A DNA stretch of 64,000 bases from JAIQGF01 sp051006995 (GCA_051006995.1 JBPCSQ010000003.1:31308-95307), one strand, 5' to 3'; positions 24,791 through 32,968 are shown, counted from the stretch's first letter. Made by a program: numbers and translations. The notes: a model not told the origin generated them from the sequence alone.

Positions 24791-25942
24791 ATGAAGAATC
24801 GTTTCTGGATCGCTCTGCCGCTGGCAGCCTCTCTCATCATCCCGGCTGCGGCGCAGACCTCCCCCAGTTCCAGCGATACCAACACCCCGGCAGCCCCGCA
24901 GTGGTCCACCAAGACCGTAGCGCAGCAGCAGGCCCAGCCCATGCCCAGCGACCAGCAACCGGCCGCGCAGCAGACTCCCGACCAGAAGGCGGCCGACCAG
25001 AATCTCCAGGCTCGCCAGCCCCTCACCTATGAACGTCACGAAGGCTTCTGGGGCAAGATCAACCCCTTCGCCCGCAAGAAGTATGTGCAGCGCCAGCTCG
25101 AGCCGATTCGCGGCCGCGTCAATGAGCTCGATGAATTGACCGCCTCGAATGCCAAGGCCATCAAGGACGTGGATGCCCGCGCGCAGCAGGGCATCACCCT
25201 GGCTTCCAACAAGGCGAATGAAGCCGACATGCACGCCGTGGACGCCGGCAATCGCGCCCAGCAGGCGCAGCAGACCGCCTCACAAACCAGCTCGCGGCTG
25301 CAGACCGTCGAGCAGGTCGTGGACAACATTGACCAGTACAAGCCGGTCACCCAGGCTGAGATCCGCTTCCGCCCGGGTCAGACCGTCCTCAGCAAGAAAG
25401 CCAAAGACGCGCTCGACGATATGGCCAAGAACGTGAAAGACCAGAAGGGCTTCATCGTCGAAGTCCAGGGCTTCAGCGCTGGCCGCGGTCAGTCCGCCAT
25501 TGAAAGCTCGCAGCGTATGGCCGAGGCGGTTCGCCGCTACCTGGTCATCAACAACGAGATTCCGGTGTACCGCGTGCACGTGCTCGGTCTCGGCAGCGCC
25601 GCCATTCCCGACGAAACCGGCAAGGCCAAGCGCGTCCGCGGAGCCCGCGTTGAAGTCAGCTTGCTGAAGAACGATCTCGACCAGCTCAGCTCGGCCCAGC
25701 CGATCGCGACTCCGGCCGGCAACGCGTCCGGTTCCGCGGCCTCCACCCAGGGTGGAGTGAGCGGCGCCGCCACGCAGGCTCCGGCCAGCGCGCCCGCGGC
25801 GCAGCCGGCCACCAACGCCCCGGCGTCCAACATGAACGCCCCGGCTTCTCAGAATGCCCCCGCTGCTCAGTCGGTCCCGTCGAACGCGCCCAGCGCTTCC
25901 CCCAGCGCCGCGCCGCAGTCGTCGGTTCCGCCTAAGCAGTAA
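24791..25942 (+). CDS. OmpA-family outer-membrane protein
   Basis: 383 residues. After a signal peptide (MKNRFWIALPLAASLIIPAAAQ) comes a Gln/Pro/Ala-rich stretch (about 25-75), a segment rich in heptad-like Ala/Gln pattern (about 100-180, probably coiled coil), then an OmpA-like peptidoglycan-binding domain (about 190-300: IRFRPGQTVLSKKAKDALDD, FIVEVQGFSAGRG, SQRMAEAVRRYLV, RVHVLGLGSA, RGARVEVSLL). The last 80 residues are low-complexity Ala/Pro/Ser. It likely anchors the outer membrane to the wall. A terminator hairpin follows about 80 bases downstream. Confidence 0.86.
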   Translation: MKNRFWIALPLAASLIIPAAAQTSPSSSDTNTPAAPQWSTKTVAQQQAQPMPSDQQPAAQQTPDQKAADQNLQARQPLTYERHEGFWGKINPFARKKYVQRQLEPIRGRVNELDELTASNAKAIKDVDARAQQGITLASNKANEADMHAVDAGNRAQQAQQTASQTSSRLQTVEQVVDNIDQYKPVTQAEIRFRPGQTVLSKKAKDALDDMAKNVKDQKGFIVEVQGFSAGRGQSAIESSQRMAEAVRRYLVINNEIPVYRVHVLGLGSAAIPDETGKAKRVRGARVEVSLLKNDLDQLSSAQPIATPAGNASGSAASTQGGVSGAATQAPASAPAAQPATNAPASNMNAPASQNAPAAQSVPSNAPSASPSAAPQSSVPPKQ

Positions 25943-26022
25943 CCCCGCAGCCCGGCACGTGCTACCCCGCGCGTGCCGGGTGCCCCCCAGCTTGAGTCGC
26001 GCGACGCAGGGGTCGCGCAGCC

Positions 26023-26049
26023 AAAAGCCTTCCGCGAAGAAGGCTTTTC
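26023..26049 (+). terminator. Rho-independent terminator after the OmpA-family gene
   Basis: Stem AAAAGCCTTC / GAAGGCTTTT with loop CGCGAA; the run of T is the 3' arm itself. It is near-symmetrical, so it could also act on the minus strand. Confidence 0.65.
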
Positions 26050-26050
26050 T

Positions 26051-26415
26051 ATTGCAGATTAACGATTGCAGATCGACGATTGACGATTGACGATTGCAGA
26101 TTGATTTTCGCTGGAGCGCGCGCTCGCCCCCGAGCGCGATGTGGCGCGGCCGTGTGGCACACGCGCCCTCGCGTGTGCAAAACCTAAACCCTTGTCATCC
26201 TGAGCGAGGGCGCAGGCCCGAGTCGAAGGACCCCACGTATTCGCAACTAACCGAACTGCCTGCAGGCTTTTCAGTGCGTGCTCATTTCGCGATTCAGCGC
26301 GCGTAGCGCGCAAAAGAATGTAGCCCACGGCGTAAGCCGTGGGTGACCTGGTCCAGAGAAGACGAAGCCCGCTTCAGCGGGCGAAAGAAAAAAACACCGT
26401 GCTACGATTCGTTTT
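26051..26415. repeat. Repeat-rich intergenic region before ogt
   Basis: This gene-free stretch holds, in order: stuttered ACGATTGACGATTGCAG words (26051-26103); a GTGTGGCACACGCGCCCTCG-like element (26151-26180) whose reverse complement recurs at 63329-63357; a TCATCCTGAGCGA...AGTCGAAGGACC element (26192-26232); and two hairpins of the form stem-TAAGC/TTCA-stem (CCCACGGCGTAAGCCGTGGG at about 26323-26342 and CCCGCTTCAGCGGG at about 26369-26382). I see no gene. Confidence 0.6.
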
Positions 26416-26901
26416 GTGGAAACGCTCTATTCCTCCTGCTGGCACTCCCCCATCGGTCCGCTGACCCTTGTCTCCTCCGAGCGCGGCCTGGTCCGGCTCG
26501 AATTTGGCGCCGCGCGCCAACCATCCTGGACCTGCTCGGATGAAGCCCTCACCCCCTACCGCCGCGAACTCGAGGACTATTTCGCCGGCCGCCTCCGCGA
26601 TTTCACCATCCCTCTCGATCTGCGCGGCACCGAATTTCAAATGCTCTGTTGGAAAGCCCTTCTGCGCATTCCCTACGGCGAGACCCGTACCTATGCCCAG
26701 CAGGCGCGCACCGTGGGCAGCCCGAATGCCTTCCGGGCCGTCGGAGCAGCGAACGCATCCAACCCGATTGCCATCATCGTTCCGTGCCATCGCGTCATCA
26801 ACACGGGGGGCAAACTCGGCGGCTACGGCGGCGGCCTCGATCTCAAACGCAGGCTCTTGGACTTGGAGCAAAAGGGCGTCAGCCTGTTCGCAACTGTCTG
26901 A
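26416..26901 (+). CDS. ogt: Methylated-DNA--protein-cysteine methyltransferase
   Basis: A 161-residue suicide DNA-repair protein that removes alkyl groups from O6-methylguanine. The acceptor motif PCHRVI is present, preceded by NASNPIAIIV, and the helix-turn-helix region GTEFQMLCWKALLRIPYGETRTYA and the asparagine hinge (VGAANA) are seen. There is no Ada N-terminal domain, so it is of the Ogt/MGMT type. The start is GTG; no clear ribosome site. It is a single-gene unit. Confidence 0.92.
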   Translation: METLYSSCWHSPIGPLTLVSSERGLVRLEFGAARQPSWTCSDEALTPYRRELEDYFAGRLRDFTIPLDLRGTEFQMLCWKALLRIPYGETRTYAQQARTVGSPNAFRAVGAANASNPIAIIVPCHRVINTGGKLGGYGGGLDLKRRLLDLEQKGVSLFATV

Positions 26902-27007
26902 GCGGATACAGCCCGGTGTCGGCAACACCCTCCGATCGCGAGTCAGTGCGGAATGTCCGTCGGAGCATTGCCCTCTTCGCCGCCACGTCTGCGCGGTCGT
27001 TCGCTTC

Positions 27008-27026
27008 GGCTGACTTACGCTAACAC
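27008..27026 (+). repeat. Degenerate copy of the cassette-region repeat (copy 0)
   Basis: GGCTGACTTACGCTAACACC-like sequence close to the TAACTTACGATAACGG core found after each of the next small genes. It lies just before the first of them, so each gene is flanked by copies. Confidence 0.45.
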
Positions 27027-27040
27027 CTGCTTCCGTCTTT

Positions 27041-27307
27041 ATGGTCTGCGAGAGCATAATTCCCCTCATGAAGGACCACGCTCCGACTCCTCATCCCGGC
27101 CCTTACCGAATCATGCGTATCAATTCGGAGAGCGCGGGAATCATCATCGCGATCGGCTTTGTGGTGATGGGAGTAGTCGGCATTCCAATCGCGAAATGGT
27201 TCCTCATTGCAGGTATTGTGCTCGGTATCGGTGTAGCCCTGTTGCTACGCTACTGGAGGAAGCGACCGCCGACCGAAGACCCCGACCCGCTGCGTAACTT
27301 ACGATAA
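27041..27307 (+). CDS. Small membrane protein, first gene of cassette-like array
   Basis: 88 residues with two membrane helices (SAGIIIAIGFVVMGVVGIP and FLIAGIVLGIGVALLLRYW) and a charged tail. Internal starts at 27068 or 27113 are possible. The last codons, AAC TTA CGA TAA (Asn-Leu-Arg-stop), lie inside the repeat shared with the next gene. Function not recognised. The gene is visibly lower in GC than the flanking chromosome. Confidence 0.6.
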   Translation: MVCESIIPLMKDHAPTPHPGPYRIMRINSESAGIIIAIGFVVMGVVGIPIAKWFLIAGIVLGIGVALLLRYWRKRPPTEDPDPLRNLR

Positions 27308-27326
27308 CGGCTGTTATCAACAATTG
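27292..27326 (+). repeat. Hairpin repeat, copy 1
   Basis: CGTAACTTACG (5-bp arms) is followed by the perfect inverted repeat GATAACGGCTGTTATC and then AACAATTG. It contains the stop codon of the preceding gene. The same module recurs exactly 300 bases downstream. Confidence 0.7.
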
Positions 27327-27346
27327 GCCGCGATTATCATCTCGTT

Positions 27347-27607
27347 GTGTCCGAGATCACCAGATTCGCCCTAGCCGTCCTCTGCGCGATTGCGCTGTTG
27401 TTAGTCGGCCTCAAGTTCATTCTGCGGCTGGCCGCAATGTATGGCGTCGGTGTTGGCGTTGAGCTTCCGCTGCCGAAGAAGTTCGTAAGGTCGCACCCGA
27501 AGGCGGCGATTTGTGTTTTTACTTTCGGGGCACCGATAGCGTTCGTCGGTTTGCTGGCAGCTTTGTTTTGGCTGCTGCTCGGTCAGTCGGCGGCTAACTT
27601 ACGATAA
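27347..27607 (+). CDS. Small membrane protein, second gene of cassette-like array
   Basis: 86 residues with two hydrophobic segments (FALAVLCAIALLLVGLKFIL and AAICVFTFGAPIAFVGLLAALFWLLL) and a short basic loop between them. GTG start. Like its neighbour it ends in Asn-Leu-Arg-stop, with these codons inside the shared repeat; otherwise the two proteins are unrelated. Function not recognised. Confidence 0.6.
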   Translation: MSEITRFALAVLCAIALLLVGLKFILRLAAMYGVGVGVELPLPKKFVRSHPKAAICVFTFGAPIAFVGLLAALFWLLLGQSAANLR

Positions 27608-27626
27608 GGGCTGTTCACAACAATTA
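27592..27626 (+). repeat. Hairpin repeat, copy 2
   Basis: TAACTTACGATAAGGGCTGTTCACAACAATT-like module nearly identical to copy 1, again overlapping the stop of the preceding gene. The second inverted repeat is imperfect here. Confidence 0.7.
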
Positions 27627-27648
27627 TGGTTTGCTAACTCACGCAACG

Positions 27649-28434
27649 ATGCAGAACCCGTCTGACATTGCCGTTTCAATCGCATTTCTCCTGCCGCCAT
27701 GTGCTGCGCTTGTGTGGGCATGGTGGCATCGAGCAGTCCCTGCTCGTACTCTGCGGGAAAAGATGTGCATCTGCGCTCTCGCGGCACTGACAGCCGACGT
27801 TTTTTACGGTGCCGTGTTCTTGCTGTGGCCGAACTTTGGAGCGAGGCTTGGGAGCGGTGTTCAAATGTGGCAGCGCGTTCGCAATCTGGTCGGCTACGGT
27901 TTTTGGCTATCTGTTGTCGCCACAGTGTTGGCTATTACCGCCAATCCGGGCAGAGTTAGAAGATTGCTTCTGCTGCTATGCATTGCTGGCGTGGCGTTCT
28001 GGTTCTTCATGCAACTACCTGTCGGTGACTTCCTTGCTGTGGAACAGGCGCGACAAGCGGCTGATAACACCGTGGTTGTACGTGTGTTTCGAGACTCGAA
28101 AGCAGCATTTCGGCCAGAGTTCGACCGAAAGTTGTGGGAGTTCAACGACCAGAAACACCGCACCGCGTCAGGCAAGTACCTCTTGGCAGCGACGATGGAG
28201 ACGCTGGACTATCGGAAAGACTTGCGCGAGAAGGCCGGCCAGGTTCAGCCACAGATTGTAGTGCTCGATTCACCTGCGGATGGTGCGCTAGTTCCAGAAC
28301 TCGGTGGTAGCATCGCCAGCGCGAAGAACGCATGCAGTGCGCAGCAACAGTGCCTTGCCTTCATTCCTCATTGGGTTCATGGCGATGAGTTGACAGGCGC
28401 ACGCACGCTGCTCGGTTCACTGTCGGCTCGATAA
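27649..28434 (+). CDS. Membrane protein with C-terminal soluble domain, third gene of array
   Basis: 261 residues from ATG 27649. Four hydrophobic segments occupy roughly residues 5-135 (for example IAVSIAFLLPPCAALVWAWW, LTADVFYGAVFLLWP, YGFWLSVVATVLAITA, LLLLLCIAGVAFWFFMQL); residues about 140-260 are soluble and contain VVVRVFRDSKAAFRPEFDRKLWEF and a possible disulfide pair (ACSAQQQC). The layout is sensor- or stress-receptor-like, but no family is recognised. It lies between two copies of the cassette repeat. Confidence 0.6.
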   Translation: MQNPSDIAVSIAFLLPPCAALVWAWWHRAVPARTLREKMCICALAALTADVFYGAVFLLWPNFGARLGSGVQMWQRVRNLVGYGFWLSVVATVLAITANPGRVRRLLLLLCIAGVAFWFFMQLPVGDFLAVEQARQAADNTVVVRVFRDSKAAFRPEFDRKLWEFNDQKHRTASGKYLLAATMETLDYRKDLREKAGQVQPQIVVLDSPADGALVPELGGSIASAKNACSAQQQCLAFIPHWVHGDELTGARTLLGSLSAR

Positions 28435-28447
28435 CGAGTGATAAATC

Positions 28448-28517
28448 GCCTTCACGTAAGTTACGGGGCGGGGCGCAGGGGCTTGCGGGCGTAAGTTACG
28501 ATAACGGCCGTTCACAC
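28448..28517 (+). repeat. Hairpin repeat, copies 3a and 3b
   Basis: Two CGTAAGTTACG palindromes (28455-28465 and 28490-28500) separated by a GC-rich run; the second continues as ATAACGGCCGTTCACAC, matching the body of copies 1 and 2. Confidence 0.6.
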
Positions 28518-28549
28518 TCGTTGACCGGGCTCACAACGTCGCGACTCGT

Positions 28550-28843
28550 ATGACAATTAACTGGCAGCGCAAGCATTGGATTGTCTTTACGCTCTTGCTG
28601 GCTTCGCAGGCGTTCGGCCTGTGGGCGCTCGTGCGGAGAACTGGCTCGTATGAGGGTAGGCTGCGCGTGCCGCTCTTTATTGTCCCGGCGTAGATGGTTG
28701 GGTCTGTTTTCCTGACGACGGTCATCGTGGTCGAGGTATTCAGCGCGGTTCTTCCGAACGGTAGGAAATCTGCTGTCAGTTTCGTTATCTTTTGGATGGT
28801 ATGTGTCGCTGCGGGAGTTCTGCTGTGGTGGCTCATCCGATAG
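28550..28843 (+). pseudogene. Small membrane protein with in-frame amber stop, fourth gene of array
   Basis: ATG 28550 opens a 98-codon frame that would encode a protein with three hydrophobic segments (HWIVFTLLLASQAFGLWALV, VGSVFLTTVIVVEVFSAVL, AVSFVIFWMVCVAAGVLLWW), but codon 48 (28691-28693) is TAG. The frame is the same on both sides and membrane-like character continues after it, so this looks like a recent nonsense mutation, or less likely read-through or two separate peptides (the next codon is ATG). No frameshift is needed. Confidence 0.6.
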
Positions 28844-28865
28844 CGGAAGGGTGTAATTGGCGTGA

Positions 28866-28886
28866 AATCGGCTTCACGTAAGTAAC
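28866..28886 (+). repeat. Degenerate cassette repeat, copy 4
   Basis: AAATCGGCTTCACGTAAGTAAC resembles the sequence at 28443-28464 (AAATCGCCTTCACGTAAGTTAC) and closes the array after the interrupted fourth gene. Confidence 0.5.
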
Positions 28887-28946
28887 AGTGGATTCAGTCG
28901 TCATAACTTGGACGCGAATCGTCCGAACCACCGTCCCCAAATTCCC

Positions 28947-29333
28947 TCACCCCACATAGGCTTCCGCCTCAATCTCCACCAGCATCTCCGGCGAAATCAA
29001 CGCCGAGACCTGCACCATGCTGGTCGCCGGGCGAATTGCGCCGAAGAACTCACCGTGCGCCCGCCCGACCTTTTCCCAGTCGGCGATGTTGGTGACGTAC
29101 ATCCGCGTGCGCACCACGTGTTCCAGGCCTGCGCCGGCCTGCCGCAGTGCTGATTCAATGTTGCGTAGCGCCTGCATTGCCTGGGCATAAGGGTCGCCCA
29201 CGCCCACGATTCCGCCGCCTGGTCCGGTGGCGGTCGTGCCGGAGACATGAACGTAAGGCCCGACGCGTACCGCGCGCGAATATCCCACCACCGGTTCCCA
29301 GGGTGTTCCACTGGAGATGTTGACTCGTTGCAT
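28947..29333 (-). CDS. RidA-family protein
   Basis: 128 residues of the YjgF/YER057c/UK114 family. RidA itself hydrolyses reactive enamine/imine intermediates of PLP enzymes. Segments VGPYVHVSGTTATGPGG, YAQAMQALRNIESALRQAGAG and RPATSMVQVSALISPEMLVEIEAEA fit the fold; the arginine in RPATSMVQV stands where RidA uses one to bind the carboxylate. It may be a Rid subgroup member rather than RidA proper. It is a single gene on the minus strand next to the cassette-like array. Confidence 0.86.
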   Translation of the reverse strand: MQRVNISSGTPWEPVVGYSRAVRVGPYVHVSGTTATGPGGGIVGVGDPYAQAMQALRNIESALRQAGAGLEHVVRTRMYVTNIADWEKVGRAHGEFFGAIRPATSMVQVSALISPEMLVEIEAEAYVG

Positions 29334-29604
29334 GGAACAATGGATATGCGGCCATGGTTTTTGGTTCCAAAAACCAGTTGCTTCGCCCTGCTCAGACCAA
29401 ACTGAAACTGTTTGCTAGCCCGTTAAGCTACGGGCGCTCTAGTGCATCTTCAGTTACTCCAGTGCCCTGCCTATTGCCGCGCGGCGAACCGGCCTGTAAG
29501 CTAACGCGATTGCGGAGGCAGTCGTCAGCACAGCGACCCAACTTGCCGAGGCGAAGCCGTCAGAGCCGCTGCCACAGGGCAGGCTCAAAACTCGACCGTC
29601 ACAC

Positions 29605-30492
29605 GTGCGTAAACTGCTGAAAAACGTAAGCCGCGCCGTCGGCCGGGCCTTCTGGCACGACGCCTTCGGTGTCGCCAAGGGCGGCGCTTATTCCGCCATT
29701 CTCACCATGTTTCCGGCGCTCATGGTGGTGGCCTCCGTGCTCGCCACCGCCACCCACGGCGCCGAGTACATCCGCGAAATTTCCAACGCCGCCGCCAGCA
29801 TTATGCCGCCGGGCGTGAACGCCACCGTGCAGGCGTACTTCCAGTCCACCCAGGAGCGGCCGATCGGCGTCCTCATCCTGGCCTCCATCATTACCCTGTG
29901 GACCGCCTCTGGCGTCATGATTTCCTGGATGGAAGGCTTCCGCAATGCTTACCAGCTTCCCAAGTCCTGGGGTGTGGTCAAGGAGCGCCTGATCGCCTTC
30001 GGCCTGGTGATCATGGCGGGCATTCCGCTCTCTTTTGCCACCATGCTGGTGGCCTTCGGCAATCAGATCGAAACCCGCATTACCGCCGACCTGGGACATG
30101 CATTGGGGCCGCTGGTACTGATCGTCTGGACCGGTCTCCGCTGGCTGATCGCCATCCTTACCAGCGTCGCCGTGATGCAGCTTATCTACCACAATGCCGT
30201 ACCCCGGACCCTGCGCTGGCATACCGTTCTCCCGGGCGCGACCCTGGCCACCGCTATCTGGTTCCCCGCTACCATCGGCTTCGGGTGGTACGTGCGCCAT
30301 TTCGCTGCCTACAGCTTGTTTTACGGCTCGCTGGCCACCGCCGTTGTGCTGCTGGTCTGGCTCTACATCATCTCGATCATTGTCCTGGTCGGAGCCGAGT
30401 TCAACGCCCTGCTGTTCCCGCGCATGGTGGCGCGACCCAATGAGAAGGCCGGCGTGCCCTCTCCGCCCGACATTGAGGCCAAAGCCAACTGA
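29605..30492 (+). CDS. YihY/BrkB-family membrane protein
   Basis: 295 residues with six predicted membrane segments and the family signatures: GGAYSAILTMFPALMVVASVL near the N terminus, ALMV..., LPKSWGVVKERLIAFGLV in the middle, LPGATLATAIWF and the terminal YGSLATAVVLLVWLYIISIIVLVGAEFNA. The family (once called ribonuclease BN-like by mistake) has unknown function in the inner membrane. GTG start. It is followed by pyk after 90 bases containing a stuttered repeat. Confidence 0.88.
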   Translation: MRKLLKNVSRAVGRAFWHDAFGVAKGGAYSAILTMFPALMVVASVLATATHGAEYIREISNAAASIMPPGVNATVQAYFQSTQERPIGVLILASIITLWTASGVMISWMEGFRNAYQLPKSWGVVKERLIAFGLVIMAGIPLSFATMLVAFGNQIETRITADLGHALGPLVLIVWTGLRWLIAILTSVAVMQLIYHNAVPRTLRWHTVLPGATLATAIWFPATIGFGWYVRHFAAYSLFYGSLATAVVLLVWLYIISIIVLVGAEFNALLFPRMVARPNEKAGVPSPPDIEAKAN

Positions 30493-30539
30493 TTGCCTGA
30501 TTGTGTTTCGCGGAATTTGATACATTCAGTAGCCGTCAG

Positions 30540-30580
30540 GCCCATTACCCGATTCCGCAATTACCCGATTACCCGATCGA
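30540..30580. repeat. Stuttered ATTACCCGATT repeat before pyk
   Basis: Three to four copies of ATTACCCGATT/CAATTACCCG words end two bases before the pyk start codon. The same words occur in inverted orientation between rplJ and rplL (59882-59957). Confidence 0.6.
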
Positions 30581-30582
30581 AC

Positions 30583-32121
30583 ATGTCCACGACCGAAACC
30601 CAACCGCAGCATCCCGGCTTCCACGGCCACGCGCACGACTCCCGGCTTCGCCGCGCCAAGATTGTGTGCACCATCGGCCCCGCCTGCAACACTGAGGCCA
30701 TGGTCCGCGAGCTGATGCGCGCCGGCATGGACGTTGCCCGCCTGAACTTCTCCCACGGCACCCATGAAGATCACGCCCGCATGATCGAGCGCATCCGCCG
30801 CGCTGCCGACAAGGAGAACCGCACCATCTGCATCCTGCAGGATCTTCAGGGACCGAAGATTCGCACCGGTCGCCTGCGCGATCGCCGCCCGGTGGTGCTC
30901 AAGACCGGCTCGCATGTCATCATCACTCCGCGCAATGTGCTGGGCACGCCCGCGCTCATCCCCACCAGCTTCCATACCCTGGCGCAGGAGGTCACGCCCG
31001 GCGCGCGCATCCTGCTCTCCGATGGGCTCATCGAGCTCACCGTGCGCGCGCTGCATGGCGAAGAGGTTGAATGCGACGTCGTGAATGGCGGGATTTTGGC
31101 CGAACACCAGGGCATCAACCTCCCCGGCACGCCGCTGAGCGTGCCCTCCCTCACCGACAAGGACCGCAAAGACCTGGAGTTCGGCATCCGCCACCAGGTG
31201 GATATGATCGCGATTTCCTTCGTGCGCACCGCCGCCGACGTGCTTGAGACCAAGCGCCTCATCGGCGTTCGCCGCGATGACATTCCGGTCATCGCCAAGC
31301 TGGAGAAGCCCCAGGCCATCGAGCACCTGGAAGAAATCCTGGAAGTCTCCGACGGCGTGATGGTGGCGCGGGGCGACCTGGCGGTCGAGATGCCGCCCGA
31401 GCGCGTGCCCGTCATCCAGAAGCTCATCATTCGGCGTGCCGCCGAGTGGCGCAAGCCGGTGATTACCGCCACGCAAATGCTTCAGTCCATGGTGGACAAC
31501 CCGCGCCCCACCCGCGCCGAGGCCAGCGACGTCGCCAATGCCGTCTTCGACGGCAGCGACGCTGTCATGCTCTCGGCCGAAACTGCCAGCGGCAGGTATC
31601 CCCGCGAGGCCGTCACCATGATGGTCCGCATCGTCGCCGAGGCGGAGGCGCACCAGCGCGAGTCGGTTGTCCAGCGCCGCCGCGAGCGCCGCAAGCTCTC
31701 CATCTCGGAAACCATCTGCGAATCGGTGGCCCACGCCGCCGAAGAACTGGACATTCGCGCCATCGCGGTGTACACGGAGACCGGCACTACCGCGCGCCTG
31801 GTTTCCAAGTACCGGCCGAAGGCGCAAATCTTCGCCTTCGCTCACCGGCCCCCGGTCTGCAACCGCCTGAATCTTTACTGGGGCGTGCGCCCGGTGGGTT
31901 GTGAGCACGTACGCACGGCCGAGGAAATGGTCCGCGCCGCCGAGCGGGAACTGGTGCACGCTGCCGTGGTCGAGCGCGGTGACGTGGTGGCGGTGATTTC
32001 CGGAACCCGCGGCTCCACCGGTTCCACCAATCTCATGCGCCTGCACGTGATCGGCGATGTCCTGGCACACTCGGAGCGCCGCCAGACTCGTGCCCGCGCC
32101 GGCGACGAACGCAAGAGGTAA
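30583..32121 (+). CDS. pyk: Pyruvate kinase
   Basis: A 512-residue glycolytic enzyme that transfers phosphate from phosphoenolpyruvate to ADP. It shows RAKIVCTIGPAC, ARLNFSHG, LQDLQGPKIRTG, the catalytic-lysine region VIAKLEKPQAIEHLEEI, the metal/PEP site DGVMVARGDLAVEMP, and TATQMLQSMVDNPRPTRAEASDVANAVFDG, so the active site looks complete. The C-terminal regulatory domain is present (about 390-500). ATG 30583 is preferred over upstream in-frame starts because the latter encode the intergenic repeat. It is followed 5 bases later by a small dimeric-barrel gene. Confidence 0.95.
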   Translation: MSTTETQPQHPGFHGHAHDSRLRRAKIVCTIGPACNTEAMVRELMRAGMDVARLNFSHGTHEDHARMIERIRRAADKENRTICILQDLQGPKIRTGRLRDRRPVVLKTGSHVIITPRNVLGTPALIPTSFHTLAQEVTPGARILLSDGLIELTVRALHGEEVECDVVNGGILAEHQGINLPGTPLSVPSLTDKDRKDLEFGIRHQVDMIAISFVRTAADVLETKRLIGVRRDDIPVIAKLEKPQAIEHLEEILEVSDGVMVARGDLAVEMPPERVPVIQKLIIRRAAEWRKPVITATQMLQSMVDNPRPTRAEASDVANAVFDGSDAVMLSAETASGRYPREAVTMMVRIVAEAEAHQRESVVQRRRERRKLSISETICESVAHAAEELDIRAIAVYTETGTTARLVSKYRPKAQIFAFAHRPPVCNRLNLYWGVRPVGCEHVRTAEEMVRAAERELVHAAVVERGDVVAVISGTRGSTGSTNLMRLHVIGDVLAHSERRQTRARAGDERKR

Positions 32122-32126
32122 CCTCT

Positions 32127-32438
32127 ATGGCTGAGCTGCTGTCCATCGCTTATGTCCGCCCTGACGAGGGCAAAGACCAGGAGACGCTCCAGGTCCTCTC
32201 CGAGCTCTACACCATCATGCGGCGCAAGGGTTACAGCCGCGATGAGCTATACCGCGATCTCAAGGACCAACACCGCCTGGTCAACCTGCGCTACTGGGCC
32301 TCCGAAGACGCCCGCGACCAGGCCCACGAGGATCCCGACGTTCACCGCTTGTGGCAGCGTCTGGCGGCGATTTCCAAGGTGGAGTCGGTCATCGAGCGCC
32401 TGGAAGAGCTTCCCGACACTTGGTCCGCCGGCGCTTAA
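32127..32438 (+). CDS. Small ABM-like (dimeric alpha/beta barrel) protein
   Basis: 103 residues. The sequence (LLSIAYVRPDEGKDQETLQ at the start, RLVNLRYWASEDARDQAHEDPDVHRLW in the middle, ending in KVESVIERLEEL) has the layout of antibiotic-biosynthesis-monooxygenase-like ferredoxin-fold barrels, here without clear catalytic residues. It begins 5 bases after pyk and is probably cotranscribed. Function unknown. Confidence 0.7.
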   Translation: MAELLSIAYVRPDEGKDQETLQVLSELYTIMRRKGYSRDELYRDLKDQHRLVNLRYWASEDARDQAHEDPDVHRLWQRLAAISKVESVIERLEELPDTWSAGA

Positions 32439-32656
32439 CCGCTTCCGCTCCGCGGCCATAGGGATGAAATCTCCCACCAACCGTAAGAATTACACTCCCC
32501 GCCGTGGCACCATCAACCTAAGTCTTTGGACCATAATGGGAATCCTTTGGCGGTTCCCGTGCACCTGGTGAGGGTCCCCCTTTGGGATGAGTTGGGCATA
32601 AGGCCATGGCTTCGAATCCGTGCGGCCCTATTTTCCATCGGCAGGTTTTAAGATTT

Positions 32657-32968
32657 ATGGAGAAGCGCCGCCATGTCCGGCAAAAAGTCGAGGCCGCCCT
32701 CGCCGTTTGGGGGATTGCCTCCGGCACGCGCCGCGCCAGCCGCGGTCATTGTCTGAACCTGAGCGAGTCGGGTGCGGGAGCCATCGTTTCCGGCAAGTGG
32801 CTCCCCGGCCAGGTGGTCAGCATGGAGTTAATTTTGCCGGCCGATATGCGCCCCATGATGCTGCAGGCGCGCGTCTGCCACCGCCAGAACCTCTATTGTG
32901 GTTTTGAATTTCTCGGCACCGGCGAAGCCCTCATCAGCCAACTTCGCCAAGCCTGCGCCAGCACATAG
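32657..32968 (+). CDS. PilZ-domain protein
   Basis: 103 residues forming a single PilZ domain, the common c-di-GMP receptor. The binding motifs are present as RRHVRQ near the N terminus and NLSESGAG (the N/DxSxxG motif). No effector domain is attached, so it would act through a partner. The ATG at 32657 fits the domain boundary; an in-frame start at 32606 would add a non-conserved tail. About 215 bases without a gene precede it. Confidence 0.85.
   Translation: MEKRRHVRQKVEAALAVWGIASGTRRASRGHCLNLSESGAGAIVSGKWLPGQVVSMELILPADMRPMMLQARVCHRQNLYCGFEFLGTGEALISQLRQACAST

Noticed and set aside
24464..25234. Minus-strand frame over the intergenic region and OmpA-family gene
   Set aside because: Most of it is antisense to the OmpA-family gene and the rest has no coding signs or ribosome site.
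27292..27626. Integron attC sites flanking the small membrane genes
   Set aside because: The repeats lack complementary RYYYAAC/GTTRRRY ends at the right spacing, and no integrase gene is in the window. The cassette-like layout is kept as a finding without the integron label.
30526..32070. Long minus-strand frame opposite pyruvate kinase
   Set aside because: Antisense shadow of pyk with His/Gly/Ala/Asp-rich translation and no domain.
32439..32656. c-di-GMP riboswitch before the PilZ gene
   Set aside because: I could not find the conserved GEMM core or its tetraloop-receptor pattern; the stretch has GC-rich words but no recognisable riboswitch.
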